A stretch of DNA of 64,000 bases from Chryseobacterium sp. (GTDB lineage Bacteria; Bacteroidota; Bacteroidia; Flavobacteriales; Weeksellaceae): the NCBI GenBank assembly GCA_031286615.1, contig JAITUA010000017.1, positions 62,001-126,000 of the forward strand, given 5' to 3'. Both the position numbers and the translations under genes were made by a program. This document shows positions 9,021 through 16,559 of the stretch, one piece after another (the stretch's first letter is position 1; every line of letters starts with the position of its first letter). The notes under the pieces were generated by a model. The model saw nothing but the letters and a program-made list of their open reading frames with translations, made no database searches and was not told the origin of the DNA.

Positions 9021-10358
9021 CTATTTATCTGCTTCAATATTTTGTGTGACATTTTCTTTTTCAACTAAAGTATAATGTGACAAAATCCATTCAATGATCT
9101 GATTTATTATTTTTATAATCATCTCAGATTCAGTGACAGCAGTTACTCCCGGTATCAGATTTACAACATCCGGTTTGGGTAATGGCTGTGGTAAAATAAG
9201 GCCATTTACCTGAGGATTAGGCCCTGTTGCAGGAATACCATTATACATGGCAACATGTTGTACGGCTAGCTGAAGCATATAATCTTGTAAAGTCGCAGGA
9301 GGCGTTTTGATAGTGGTTTGGAGTTGGCCTGGAAGCGACTGGTTTTGTATTCTTGTATAACTGGCTCCTGATTTTGAAGAGTCATCAATAGCCATTTTTT
9401 GTAAAGTTTGTAATATATAAGGAGTCATATTGGTAGTGGCCTGACCATATATAGTTGCAATTTTCTCCAGTTCTGATATTGTCCACGCATGAGGCACTAC
9501 ATCCAGATCATTCCAGTGCATGGTATTCCAGCTTTGGTAAGTACCCTTTTGTTCCTCCCATCCCGGAGGTAACGGTGGAAATTTACTGTTGAATAAGCTT
9601 GCAAATACCGCTTCACCCGGAGTTGGTCCGGCAGTAGGGTATACCAGTGTTACCCCGAAAGCATTCAGATCTTTGTTTTCTTTCAGATAAAGGGCAAGGG
9701 TAGGTGATAATGCTCCTGCAAGGCTGTGCCCGCAAAATATAATGGCTGTGCCCGGTTCCGGATTTAAGCCTGCAAGAAACTGCTGCAGTGTCGTGTTAGG
9801 TGAGGCTGCAAAATCAGGGCTTTTAAGTCCCAGAAGGATACCCACACCTGTAGCAGTGCCTTTTGAAATGTAAGGATCTGTGCCATTATATGGTGATGTA
9901 GTGGGATCGGAAGGGTTATAAGTTGTCCAGTTTACCACTTCTGAAACTGCGAAATCTTCTGTTTCCCAATCGTAAAGTGATGATGGATTAGTTGCTGCTA
10001 CAGCCACAACATAAGCAGGCAATGTAGGACCTCCCGGAAATGCAACAGAATCACATTTAACTACGTATAATGCGTTATCTGCAACTCCTGTAGGGACATT
10101 ATTATTCTTTTCTTCGACCAGGGCAGGTCCCCAGACAAGATCCCAGTTTCCTAATACCGGAGGAACTGAAGGATCAGCTGTTGAAGGTGCTTTCTGACCC
10201 ATTATTTTAACAGGAGGAACATTGTTAAAATAAAAAGATAAGTCATACTGAAGCTGTAATTGCAATTGGATACCTAGGCCGTTGTAGCCTCCTGCGCGGT
10301 TTGCAAGACCTGCCATACCAAATACTTGCTGATAGGCATCTAAAGATGGATTTGTCAT
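9021..10358 (-). CDS. Class 3 lipase-family alpha/beta hydrolase
   Basis: A 445-residue protein with the nucleophile elbow GHSLAG at residues 210-215 (Ser212), preceded by the hydrophobic strand AIIFC. The downstream segment NDLDVVPHAW fits the catalytic Asp region of fungal-type class 3 lipases. No signal peptide is visible: the start is hydrophilic and Gln-rich (GIQLQLQLQYD). It would act in the cytoplasm unless exported by another route. The residues needed for activity seem present; the natural ester is unknown. A 57-codon membrane ORF lies 17 bases upstream on the same strand. Confidence 0.75.
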   Translation of the reverse strand: MTNPSLDAYQQVFGMAGLANRAGGYNGLGIQLQLQLQYDLSFYFNNVPPVKIMGQKAPSTADPSVPPVLGNWDLVWGPALVEEKNNNVPTGVADNALYVVKCDSVAFPGGPTLPAYVVAVAATNPSSLYDWETEDFAVSEVVNWTTYNPSDPTTSPYNGTDPYISKGTATGVGILLGLKSPDFAASPNTTLQQFLAGLNPEPGTAIIFCGHSLAGALSPTLALYLKENKDLNAFGVTLVYPTAGPTPGEAVFASLFNSKFPPLPPGWEEQKGTYQSWNTMHWNDLDVVPHAWTISELEKIATIYGQATTNMTPYILQTLQKMAIDDSSKSGASYTRIQNQSLPGQLQTTIKTPPATLQDYMLQLAVQHVAMYNGIPATGPNPQVNGLILPQPLPKPDVVNLIPGVTAVTESEMIIKIINQIIEWILSHYTLVEKENVTQNIEADK

Positions 10359-10375
10359 GATTTGATGGGTTTAAA

Positions 10376-10549
10376 TTAGTTTATAAAGTGATTATGAGTT
10401 CTTTTATTTAAAATTCTCTTTTGTGTGATATTGTAATCTCTATTGAGAACTTCATTAAATGATAAAGTAAAATAAGCCATAAAAAACGGCGTGTAAATCA
10501 GTAGAAATAACCAAAATATTCTATAGGTATTTGTACCGGAAGACTTCAT
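10376..10549 (-). CDS. Possible small membrane protein (57 residues) upstream of the lipase
   Basis: The ORF starts MKSSGTNTYRIFWLFLLIYT and contains one clear membrane segment (about residues 10-31), then a basic tail ending RTHNHFIN. It ends 17 bases before the lipase start on the same strand, suggesting a two-gene transcript. No homologue is recognised and no strong ribosome binding site is seen, but such sites are often weak in Bacteroidota. Confidence 0.4.
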   Translation of the reverse strand: MKSSGTNTYRIFWLFLLIYTPFFMAYFTLSFNEVLNRDYNITQKRILNKRTHNHFIN

Positions 10550-10641
10550 TTGAGATCATTAGAAACAACCTTCTTTTTACCAAAGCGGGAGCAAGTACAC
10601 AAAATCCATGTGTGAAATACCTATTATTCAAAAACAATCAT

Positions 10642-10649
10642 TATTTTTG
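10642..10649 (+). promoter_or_regulatory. Candidate -7 element (TATTTTTG) of frr
   Basis: TATTTTTG matches TAnnTTTG, about 130 bases before the frr start. No good -33 TTG is visible. The 10550-10778 stretch holds no other gene that I can support. Confidence 0.4.
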
Positions 10650-10778
10650 CAGCACTGAATAGAAAAAAATAGTTTAAAACAGTGAAAGAACACTGATGTT
10701 TACAGGATTTGTGAATTTTAACTAATTGATATTCAGGTTAATTAATAGATGTGTAATTTATCAAACTTTAATATAATA

Positions 10779-11333
10779 ATGGAAGAATTAGATCTTATAT
10801 TAGAATCTGTAAAACAAGACATGGATGCAGCTGTAAAGCACCTGGATCACGCATTTCAAAGAATTAGAGCAGGACGTGCTTCTACAGCAATGGTTCAGGA
10901 TGTAATGGTAGAATACTATGGAGCAATGACTCCTATCAACCAGGTTGCGAATGTTTCTGTTCCGGATGCAATGACAATCTCTATTCAACCTTGGGACAGA
11001 ACTGCCATTAATGCGATTGAAAAAGCGATCATCAATTCAAACTTAGGTTTTGCGCCTTCTAATAACGGAGAAAACATCATCCTTAATGTTCCACCTTTAA
11101 CAGAGGAAAGAAGAAAAGAGCTTGCAAAACAGGCTAAAGTAGAAGCAGAGAATACTAAAGTAACGGTAAGAAATGCAAGACAGGATGGTTTGAAGGAACT
11201 TAAAAAGCTGGATGGAGTTTCTGAAGATGTTGTAAAAGGAGTGGAAGAAGAAATCCAGGCTTATACAGATAAATACGTGAAGATTTGTGATGAGCATCTT
11301 AAGACAAAAGAGGCTGAAATTATGAAAGTATAA
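10779..11333 (+). CDS. frr: Ribosome recycling factor
   Basis: A 184-residue protein that splits the post-termination ribosome with EF-G. Family signatures are HAFQRIRAGRAS (about 24-35), VEYYGAMTPINQVA and LTEERRKELAKQAK. The ATG at 10779 gives MEELDLILESV and the usual family length. An upstream in-frame ATG at 10749 would add ten unconserved residues and is rejected. A strong terminator follows. Confidence 0.95.
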   Translation: MEELDLILESVKQDMDAAVKHLDHAFQRIRAGRASTAMVQDVMVEYYGAMTPINQVANVSVPDAMTISIQPWDRTAINAIEKAIINSNLGFAPSNNGENIILNVPPLTEERRKELAKQAKVEAENTKVTVRNARQDGLKELKKLDGVSEDVVKGVEEEIQAYTDKYVKICDEHLKTKEAEIMKV

Positions 11334-11357
11334 TTTTCAGTTTTTAGAAAAATATTG

Positions 11358-11388
11358 AAGAGGTTTCTTATGGAGACCTCTTTTTTGT
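11358..11388 (+). terminator. Rho-independent terminator of frr
   Basis: The stem AAGAGGTTTC / GAGACCTCTT (one G-U pair) with a 5-base loop is followed by a T-tract. Confidence 0.85.
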
Positions 11389-11529
11389 TGTTTTTTTACT
11401 AATATGTTTAATTTTTACAATGCAACGCATTCTTCTTCCATACTATATTGAGAAGTATTTACGTTCATTCATTATAATATTAAAACAAATCTTGTACTTT
11501 TATATACATACAAGAAATTAAACAGTAAA

Positions 11530-12591
11530 ATGATGACAAAGATTATCGGGGTAGGCAATTACATCCCATCGGAAACAATAACTAATCTATTTTTTGATAA
11601 ACATATTTTTCTTAATGAAAAGGGCATATTATTAAAAGAAAATAATATATCTATTACAGATAAGTTAAAAAAAATTACAGGTATTGAAGAAAGAAGATAT
11701 GCTCATAATACAGAGGTTACTTCAGATCTTGGATTTATCGCAGCTAAGGCTGCTATTGAAAATGCAGGAATAGATCCTGAAACATTAGACTATATTATTT
11801 TTGCCCATAATTTTGGGGATGTTCGCTTTGGAACAGTTCAATCTGATGCGGTTCCAAGTCTTGCGGCAAGGGTAAAACATTTATTAGGAATCAGAAATAA
11901 TTTCTGTGTGGCGTATGATGTTCTTTTTGGATGCCCCGGCTGGATTGAAGGGGTAATACAGGCTAATGCATTTATTAAAGCCGGTATTGCAAAACGATGT
12001 CTGGTGATTGGCGGAGAAACACTTTCCCGTGTAGTGGATATTCATGACAGAGACAGTATGATTTATGCTGATGGAGCAGGAGCGGCTGTGCTGGAGGTTA
12101 ACAACGATGATGACTCCGGAATAAAGGCCCATTTGTCAGCTTCTTATACCTTTGAGGAGAAAGATTATCTGTATTTTGGGAAATCTTACAATAATGAAAA
12201 ATGTCCCGATACAAAATACATCAAAATGGACGGGCGGAAAATTTATGAATTTGCCTTGGTAAATGTTCCGGATGCCATGAAAAAATGTCTGGACAGCAGT
12301 GGATATTCCATAAGTCAGTTAAATAAAATTATCATTCATCAGGCTAATGAAAAAATGGATGAAGCAATTGTTAACAGATTTTACCAATTATATAATACAC
12401 CTGTTCCTGAGAATATAATGCCTATGGTCATTCATAAACTTGGAAACAGCAGTGTGGCGACTATTCCGTCTTTGCTGACTATGATTTTAAAGGATGAACT
12501 TGAACATCATAAGATCCAGAAAGATGATGTGATATTATTTGCTTCTGTAGGGGCAGGAATGAATATCAATGCTTTTGTTTACAAATTTTAA
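11530..12591 (+). CDS. 3-oxoacyl-ACP synthase III-like (KAS III) enzyme
   Basis: A thiolase-fold enzyme of 353 residues. The catalytic triad is visible as Cys135 (FGCPGW), His270 (IIHQAN) and Asn306 (KLGNSS). FabH makes acetoacetyl-ACP to start fatty acid synthesis; relatives build resorcinols, ketones or polyketides. A roughly 20-residue extension near residue 20-45 (FFDKHIFLNEKGILLKENN) is longer than in E. coli FabH and fits the flavobacterial KAS III-like subfamily. It stands alone, without fab or flexirubin genes, so I cannot tell housekeeping from specialised use. A second ATG three bases later is equally possible. Confidence 0.8.
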   Translation: MMTKIIGVGNYIPSETITNLFFDKHIFLNEKGILLKENNISITDKLKKITGIEERRYAHNTEVTSDLGFIAAKAAIENAGIDPETLDYIIFAHNFGDVRFGTVQSDAVPSLAARVKHLLGIRNNFCVAYDVLFGCPGWIEGVIQANAFIKAGIAKRCLVIGGETLSRVVDIHDRDSMIYADGAGAAVLEVNNDDDSGIKAHLSASYTFEEKDYLYFGKSYNNEKCPDTKYIKMDGRKIYEFALVNVPDAMKKCLDSSGYSISQLNKIIIHQANEKMDEAIVNRFYQLYNTPVPENIMPMVIHKLGNSSVATIPSLLTMILKDELEHHKIQKDDVILFASVGAGMNINAFVYKF

Positions 12592-12603
12592 AATATAAAA
12601 AAT

Positions 12604-12662
12604 AAAAGAGGTTGTATCAATGACAAGTGTTAAATCATTTGGCTTTTGAGACAACCTCTTTT
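12604..12662. terminator. Bidirectional hairpin terminator with long loop
   Basis: AAAAGAGGTTGT (12604-12615) pairs perfectly with ACAACCTCTTTT (12651-12662) across a 35-base loop, between the convergent KAS III gene and a lipoprotein gene. Confidence 0.6.
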
Positions 12663-12666
12663 GCTT

Positions 12667-13302
12667 TTACAGACATTGTATTGATCCTTTTTGGTCTTTG
12701 TGCTTTAATAGAGATTGATAGGTTTTGAGTAATTCATCTGCATTACACTGCACTTCTTTACTTGGAATATTTTCCGCTGTTTTTTCTTTCTGATCAGATT
12801 TTATGCTGTATTTCTTTTCAAGGCATTTCAAGGGTTTATCATTCTGAAGATAGATACGGGTTTCTGTAATATCATCCTTCGTAACAGGTTTTTCGGGAGT
12901 GCCGCCATCAAAATTCCATACGGTTTCCTGTCTGAATATAAAGAAAGGCTTTCCATTTTTTATAAAGTATTTTTGAGATCCGGAGAAATGACTGTGTTCT
13001 GCGTAAAAATGCTCTATCACTTTGATCTCATTTTTGTCCGAATAGAAAGTAACTTCCCCAGAAGGTTCATCATTACAATTATAAATAAACTTTGATTGAC
13101 TTAGTTTTTTAGTCTCCAATTGAGTCTGAAGGGCAGCATATTCTTTTTTAATCTGATCAATTGGATCTTTCGCAGTGCTGGCTTGTGCAGAATCCGTTTT
13201 TATGACAGAACTGTCCATTGAAGCAGATTCTTTATGAACTGCTTTATCATTTTTACATGAAAAAGCAAGAAACAAACTTGCTGTGAGAAATAGAATTTTC
13301 AT
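12667..13302 (-). CDS. Unknown lipoprotein
   Basis: A 211-residue protein with a lipoprotein signal (MKILFLTASLFLAFSC, Cys16), then a Ser/Lys-rich linker and a globular part with alternating strands (SKFIYNCNDEPSGEVTFYSDKNEIKVIEHFY). No family is recognised. It is probably periplasmic and anchored to a membrane. It follows another exported protein gene on the same strand, but a terminator lies between them. Confidence 0.75.
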   Translation of the reverse strand: MKILFLTASLFLAFSCKNDKAVHKESASMDSSVIKTDSAQASTAKDPIDQIKKEYAALQTQLETKKLSQSKFIYNCNDEPSGEVTFYSDKNEIKVIEHFYAEHSHFSGSQKYFIKNGKPFFIFRQETVWNFDGGTPEKPVTKDDITETRIYLQNDKPLKCLEKKYSIKSDQKEKTAENIPSKEVQCNADELLKTYQSLLKHKDQKGSIQCL

Positions 13303-13353
13303 AAGACAAATGGTTTGGTGATAGATAAAAATAAAGAAAATAATGTCACAAAA

Positions 13354-13375
13354 AAGGCTTTCGATTGAAAGCCTT
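13354..13375 (-). terminator. Rho-independent terminator
   Basis: A perfect 9-bp stem AAGGCTTTC / GAAAGCCTT with a GATT loop is followed on the minus strand by TTTTTTG. It ends the exported-protein gene at 13381. Confidence 0.85.
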
Positions 13376-13380
13376 ACTTT

Positions 13381-14172
13381 TTATTTGCAATTTTCATTGT
13401 AATCATAAATCACTTCATTGATAATTGAAAGTTTATCTACTGTAGCATTGTTGATTTCATCTCTGATAAATTTCCCGAAACCGGATCTTTTCTTCTCTTC
13501 ATTTTTAAGAGAACCATATTCTCCTTTTGCAATTTTTGCTTTTACATATGGACAGTCTGCAAGGATGATTTTTGCTTTTGCAGGAGTGAGTTCTTCCACT
13601 TTTCCACCTTTTTTAGAAAAGATATAATTGGGATTTTCTCTTAAACGGTCTGTTTCTGCCTGTGTAATTGCCTGTGTGCTGTTGGGAGAAAGAGCTGTAG
13701 GATAACCATAGAGTTTATAAACAGTTACTTTACCCTCTGTCACTACTTCTGCAAACTGATCTGTTCTTGAAAGATTATTGATTGCTTTAAAACCTGCTGA
13801 TAACCCTGTTGAGCTTTCAGAACTGTTTAACGCTTCTCTCATATTCGAATATTTTACCGATTTAAAAATCCTTGGAGTATCACCTTCATATACCATATAT
13901 TCTTTAATATCGTCAGTGTCGTAGGTTTTGAATTTGATCTTATTCTTTACTTTATCAATATCAGCAATGGCTGCAAATTTTACTTTTAACTGATTTTGCC
14001 AAGGACTGGAATATCCTCCGTGCAGATGTACAACGCCTTCAGTCTTTTTTCCGCTTTTATCAATAATGTAACCGTATTTTTCACCGTTGTAGGTGCCGTT
14101 TTCATCCTGATCCTGAGCGTAAGCATTAAGAGATATAAGACCGAACAGGCCAATAAGTAGTAATTTCTTCAT
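13381..14172 (-). CDS. Unknown exported protein
   Basis: A 263-residue protein from the ATG at 14172, which gives a clean signal peptide (MKKLLLIGLFGLISLNAYAQ). The longer frame reaching 14229 adds 19 residues ahead of the signal and is rejected. The mature part has a short beta-rich region (YGYIIDKSGKKTEGVVHLHGG) and many Lys/Asn residues. No known domain is recognised. A single-gene unit with its own terminator. Confidence 0.75.
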   Translation of the reverse strand: MKKLLLIGLFGLISLNAYAQDQDENGTYNGEKYGYIIDKSGKKTEGVVHLHGGYSSPWQNQLKVKFAAIADIDKVKNKIKFKTYDTDDIKEYMVYEGDTPRIFKSVKYSNMREALNSSESSTGLSAGFKAINNLSRTDQFAEVVTEGKVTVYKLYGYPTALSPNSTQAITQAETDRLRENPNYIFSKKGGKVEELTPAKAKIILADCPYVKAKIAKGEYGSLKNEEKKRSGFGKFIRDEINNATVDKLSIINEVIYDYNENCK

Positions 14173-14228
14173 GGTTTTGTTTTTAAGTTTCAGCAAATAT
14201 AATTTTTTATGTTCAAAATAACTCAACA

Positions 14229-14258
14229 AAAAAGCTCCGAAAAAAATCGGAGCTTTTT
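14229..14258 (-). terminator. Terminator of the lptF/lptG-type gene
   Basis: The 12-bp stem AAAAAGCTCCGA / TCGGAGCTTTTT has a 6-A loop and a T-rich tail on the minus strand. Confidence 0.8.
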
Positions 14259-14280
14259 ACTTTTATTATTGATGTCAGAG

Positions 14281-15738
14281 TTATTGATACCTCTGATGTT
14301 CTTTACTTTTGGTAAACCTTTTCGTAATAGGTTTGAATAATACTTTGTATTTTTCAGCATCAAATAATTGTGAATCTGTAAGGGCTTTATACGTCATCCA
14401 AACTCCAAAAGGAAGAAGGATCAGGTTAGGAAGCCATGCGGCAAGATAAGGATTCATTTTTCCGCTCCAGGACATGTTTTCTACTCCAACATTCATTACA
14501 TAAAAGATAATGAAAATCACAATGGCGATGATTACAGGAAGTCCCATTCCTCCTTTTCTGATGATAGAACCTAAACTGGCTCCAATCAGGAAGAAGATAA
14601 TACACGTCACAGAATAGGCAACCATCCTTTGCTGATAAATAACAACTTTACTGAAGTATTTTACATTGGAGCTGTATTCATTCTTTTTAGACTCCAAAGT
14701 GGATTTCAGGTTGTCAAGTCTGTTGTAAGAATTGTAAATGATTTCCAGTTTTTTATCTCCTTTTACTGTATCCAGTTTTATCTGAGTTTTGGGAGCAACT
14801 TTATGTTTATTGCCTTTATCCATATAGGTAATGACAGAATTGGTCTGGTTAAGGACTTCGGATCCAATATTATCAAAAAACTGTTTATTATCTTTTTTGT
14901 TTTTAGCGATGGTTTTATTTAATTGATTATAATTTTCAAAACGGTAATCATCCGTGATCTGTTCTTTTTCAATCGCTTTATTAATAATCTCACTGATGTC
15001 AAAATGAGATACCAATGTATCAAATTTAATAGCCTGATCAGGCTGTTTTATTCTTACATTGTCACCTTTTCCTGCAAATGCATCTTCAAATACATATCCG
15101 TTATACAGTACAAGTTTTAAAAAGTTTTTATTTGCAGCCGGAACAAACTGTCCTTTCTCTGCTACGATAGACTGTTGATTTTCGTAAGCATTCGCTTTTT
15201 TATGTACAAAAACTCCATCAATATTCTCCCCGCTTTCTCCGTGTATCTTGTCAAATTTCACCATATAACCAGGTATCTGGTCTATAAACTGGCCAGGTGT
15301 AAAGTTAAGAGCAGGCTTGGTTTGTGCAATATTGAAAAGCATATTCTTTGCTTTTTTTTGAAAATCGGGAATGATGTTACTTGAGAAAAAATACAGCATG
15401 ATTGCCAAGACTGTTGAGATTCCCAGTAGGGGAGTCATTACTCTGGTCAAAGGAATTCCTGCCGCTTTCATTGCTGCAAGCTCATACCGTTCTCCGAATT
15501 CCCCAAACGACATAATACTCGCAAGGAGAATGGTAAGCGGTAATACCATACTGATGACGTTTACCCCAAGGTAAAAAAGAAGTTTAAGGATCTGCCAGTA
15601 GCTTAATCCTTTTCCCATAAACTGTCCTAATTGAACCCAGATAATGTTTACAATAAAAATAAAAAACAATACGCTGAATATAAAGAAAAACGGTCCAAAG
15701 AAGGTTTTTATGATATATCGGTCTAGTATTTTTAACAT
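14281..15738 (-). CDS. LptF/LptG (YjgP/YjgQ) family LPS-transport permease
   Basis: A 485-residue inner membrane protein with the family layout: N-terminal membrane helices (ILDRYIIKTFFGPFFFIFSVLFFIFIVNI and following, to about 125), a large periplasmic beta-jellyroll segment (about 130-370), and C-terminal helices. It forms the half-channel that, with LptB ATPase, drives LPS toward the outer membrane. LptF and LptG cannot be separated with confidence here. It follows a LolA-like gene on the same strand, with a terminator-like hairpin between. Confidence 0.88.
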   Translation of the reverse strand: MLKILDRYIIKTFFGPFFFIFSVLFFIFIVNIIWVQLGQFMGKGLSYWQILKLLFYLGVNVISMVLPLTILLASIMSFGEFGERYELAAMKAAGIPLTRVMTPLLGISTVLAIMLYFFSSNIIPDFQKKAKNMLFNIAQTKPALNFTPGQFIDQIPGYMVKFDKIHGESGENIDGVFVHKKANAYENQQSIVAEKGQFVPAANKNFLKLVLYNGYVFEDAFAGKGDNVRIKQPDQAIKFDTLVSHFDISEIINKAIEKEQITDDYRFENYNQLNKTIAKNKKDNKQFFDNIGSEVLNQTNSVITYMDKGNKHKVAPKTQIKLDTVKGDKKLEIIYNSYNRLDNLKSTLESKKNEYSSNVKYFSKVVIYQQRMVAYSVTCIIFFLIGASLGSIIRKGGMGLPVIIAIVIFIIFYVMNVGVENMSWSGKMNPYLAAWLPNLILLPFGVWMTYKALTDSQLFDAEKYKVLFKPITKRFTKSKEHQRYQ

Positions 15739-15753
15739 GCGCCAAAATTAATC

Positions 15754-15784
15754 AAAAAGCCACAAAGTTTACTTGTGGCTTTTT
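15754..15784 (-). terminator. Terminator after the lolA-like gene
   Basis: The 12-bp stem AAAAAGCCACAA / TTGTGGCTTTTT with a 7-base loop has a T-tract on the minus strand. It lies between the lolA-like gene and the permease gene, so it likely attenuates read-through into the permease. Confidence 0.75.
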
Positions 15785-15848
15785 ATATTTTGTTATTTTT
15801 TTAACTTTAAAAGCAAATTTGCTTATTTGCCAATTCACTTTCAGCTTT

Positions 15849-16496
15849 TTAAAGTTCTGTAATTACGTAGTTTTTAAACTTATTCTTGTCAAAAACAAAC
15901 ATATTAGGGTCCAGTTGCTGATTTTCTTTGTATTCTTTAATCGCAATTACGGCCACATCTTTGTTGTTTCCGTGCTGCTCCAGTTTTACCATTTGCTTTT
16001 TAGCAGAATCTACAAAAAGATATACGAACTGTATTCCGTTTGCTTTTACCGGTGTAAGTTTAATAAAATCAGCATTCACACCATTTACCATCTTCTTACC
16101 GTTATATGTTACATTATAATCGTTTCTGTAAGTTGTAAGGTAGTTGATAGGGGAGAACATGGTACCGCTTCCGTTAGGCTTAGCGACTGTTACTTCCATG
16201 TCATCTGCATTGATATTGTAAATCTTGCTTCCATCAAAGATCTGTTCTGTATCCATGATCTTCAGTTTGTATTTTTCTCCCGCAGCGTAATAAATACCTG
16301 GTTCAGTTTTCGTCACCTGTCCGTTAAGACCGCTTCCAAAAGAAAATTTGAAGTAAGAATTCTTTTTAGAATTGTAGTTGGCTGTAATATCATCCAATAT
16401 CTTTTTAGCCTTAGCATCAATCTTCTGAGCATCGGCCATACCTACTGCACCTACAACAAAACTTCCTAATATAACTTTTGAAATAATATTTTTCAT
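15849..16496 (-). CDS. lolA: LolA-family outer membrane lipoprotein carrier
   Basis: A 215-residue periplasmic protein with a signal peptide (MKNIISKVILGSFVVGAVGMADAQ). It has the LolA-type open-barrel pattern: an N-terminal helix (AKAKKILDDITANYNSKKNSY), then strands ending in LDPNMFVFDKNKFKN. LolA shuttles lipoproteins through the periplasm. It lies between ftsK and the LPS permease, a common flavobacterial order. Bacteroidota members diverge from E. coli LolA, so the exact cargo is inferred. Confidence 0.85.
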   Translation of the reverse strand: MKNIISKVILGSFVVGAVGMADAQKIDAKAKKILDDITANYNSKKNSYFKFSFGSGLNGQVTKTEPGIYYAAGEKYKLKIMDTEQIFDGSKIYNINADDMEVTVAKPNGSGTMFSPINYLTTYRNDYNVTYNGKKMVNGVNADFIKLTPVKANGIQFVYLFVDSAKKQMVKLEQHGNNKDVAVIAIKEYKENQQLDPNMFVFDKNKFKNYVITEL

Positions 16497-16559
16497 TTTT
16501 TTATTTAATAATCTTTAGACATTTTAAATTTTGAAAGGTTAAATCATTCAATTTTTCCC

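Noticed and set aside
15819..16469. 216-codon plus-strand ORF
   Set aside because: Antisense to the lolA-like gene, Cys/Phe/Ile-rich and without any domain; the minus-strand protein has a signal peptide and family pattern.
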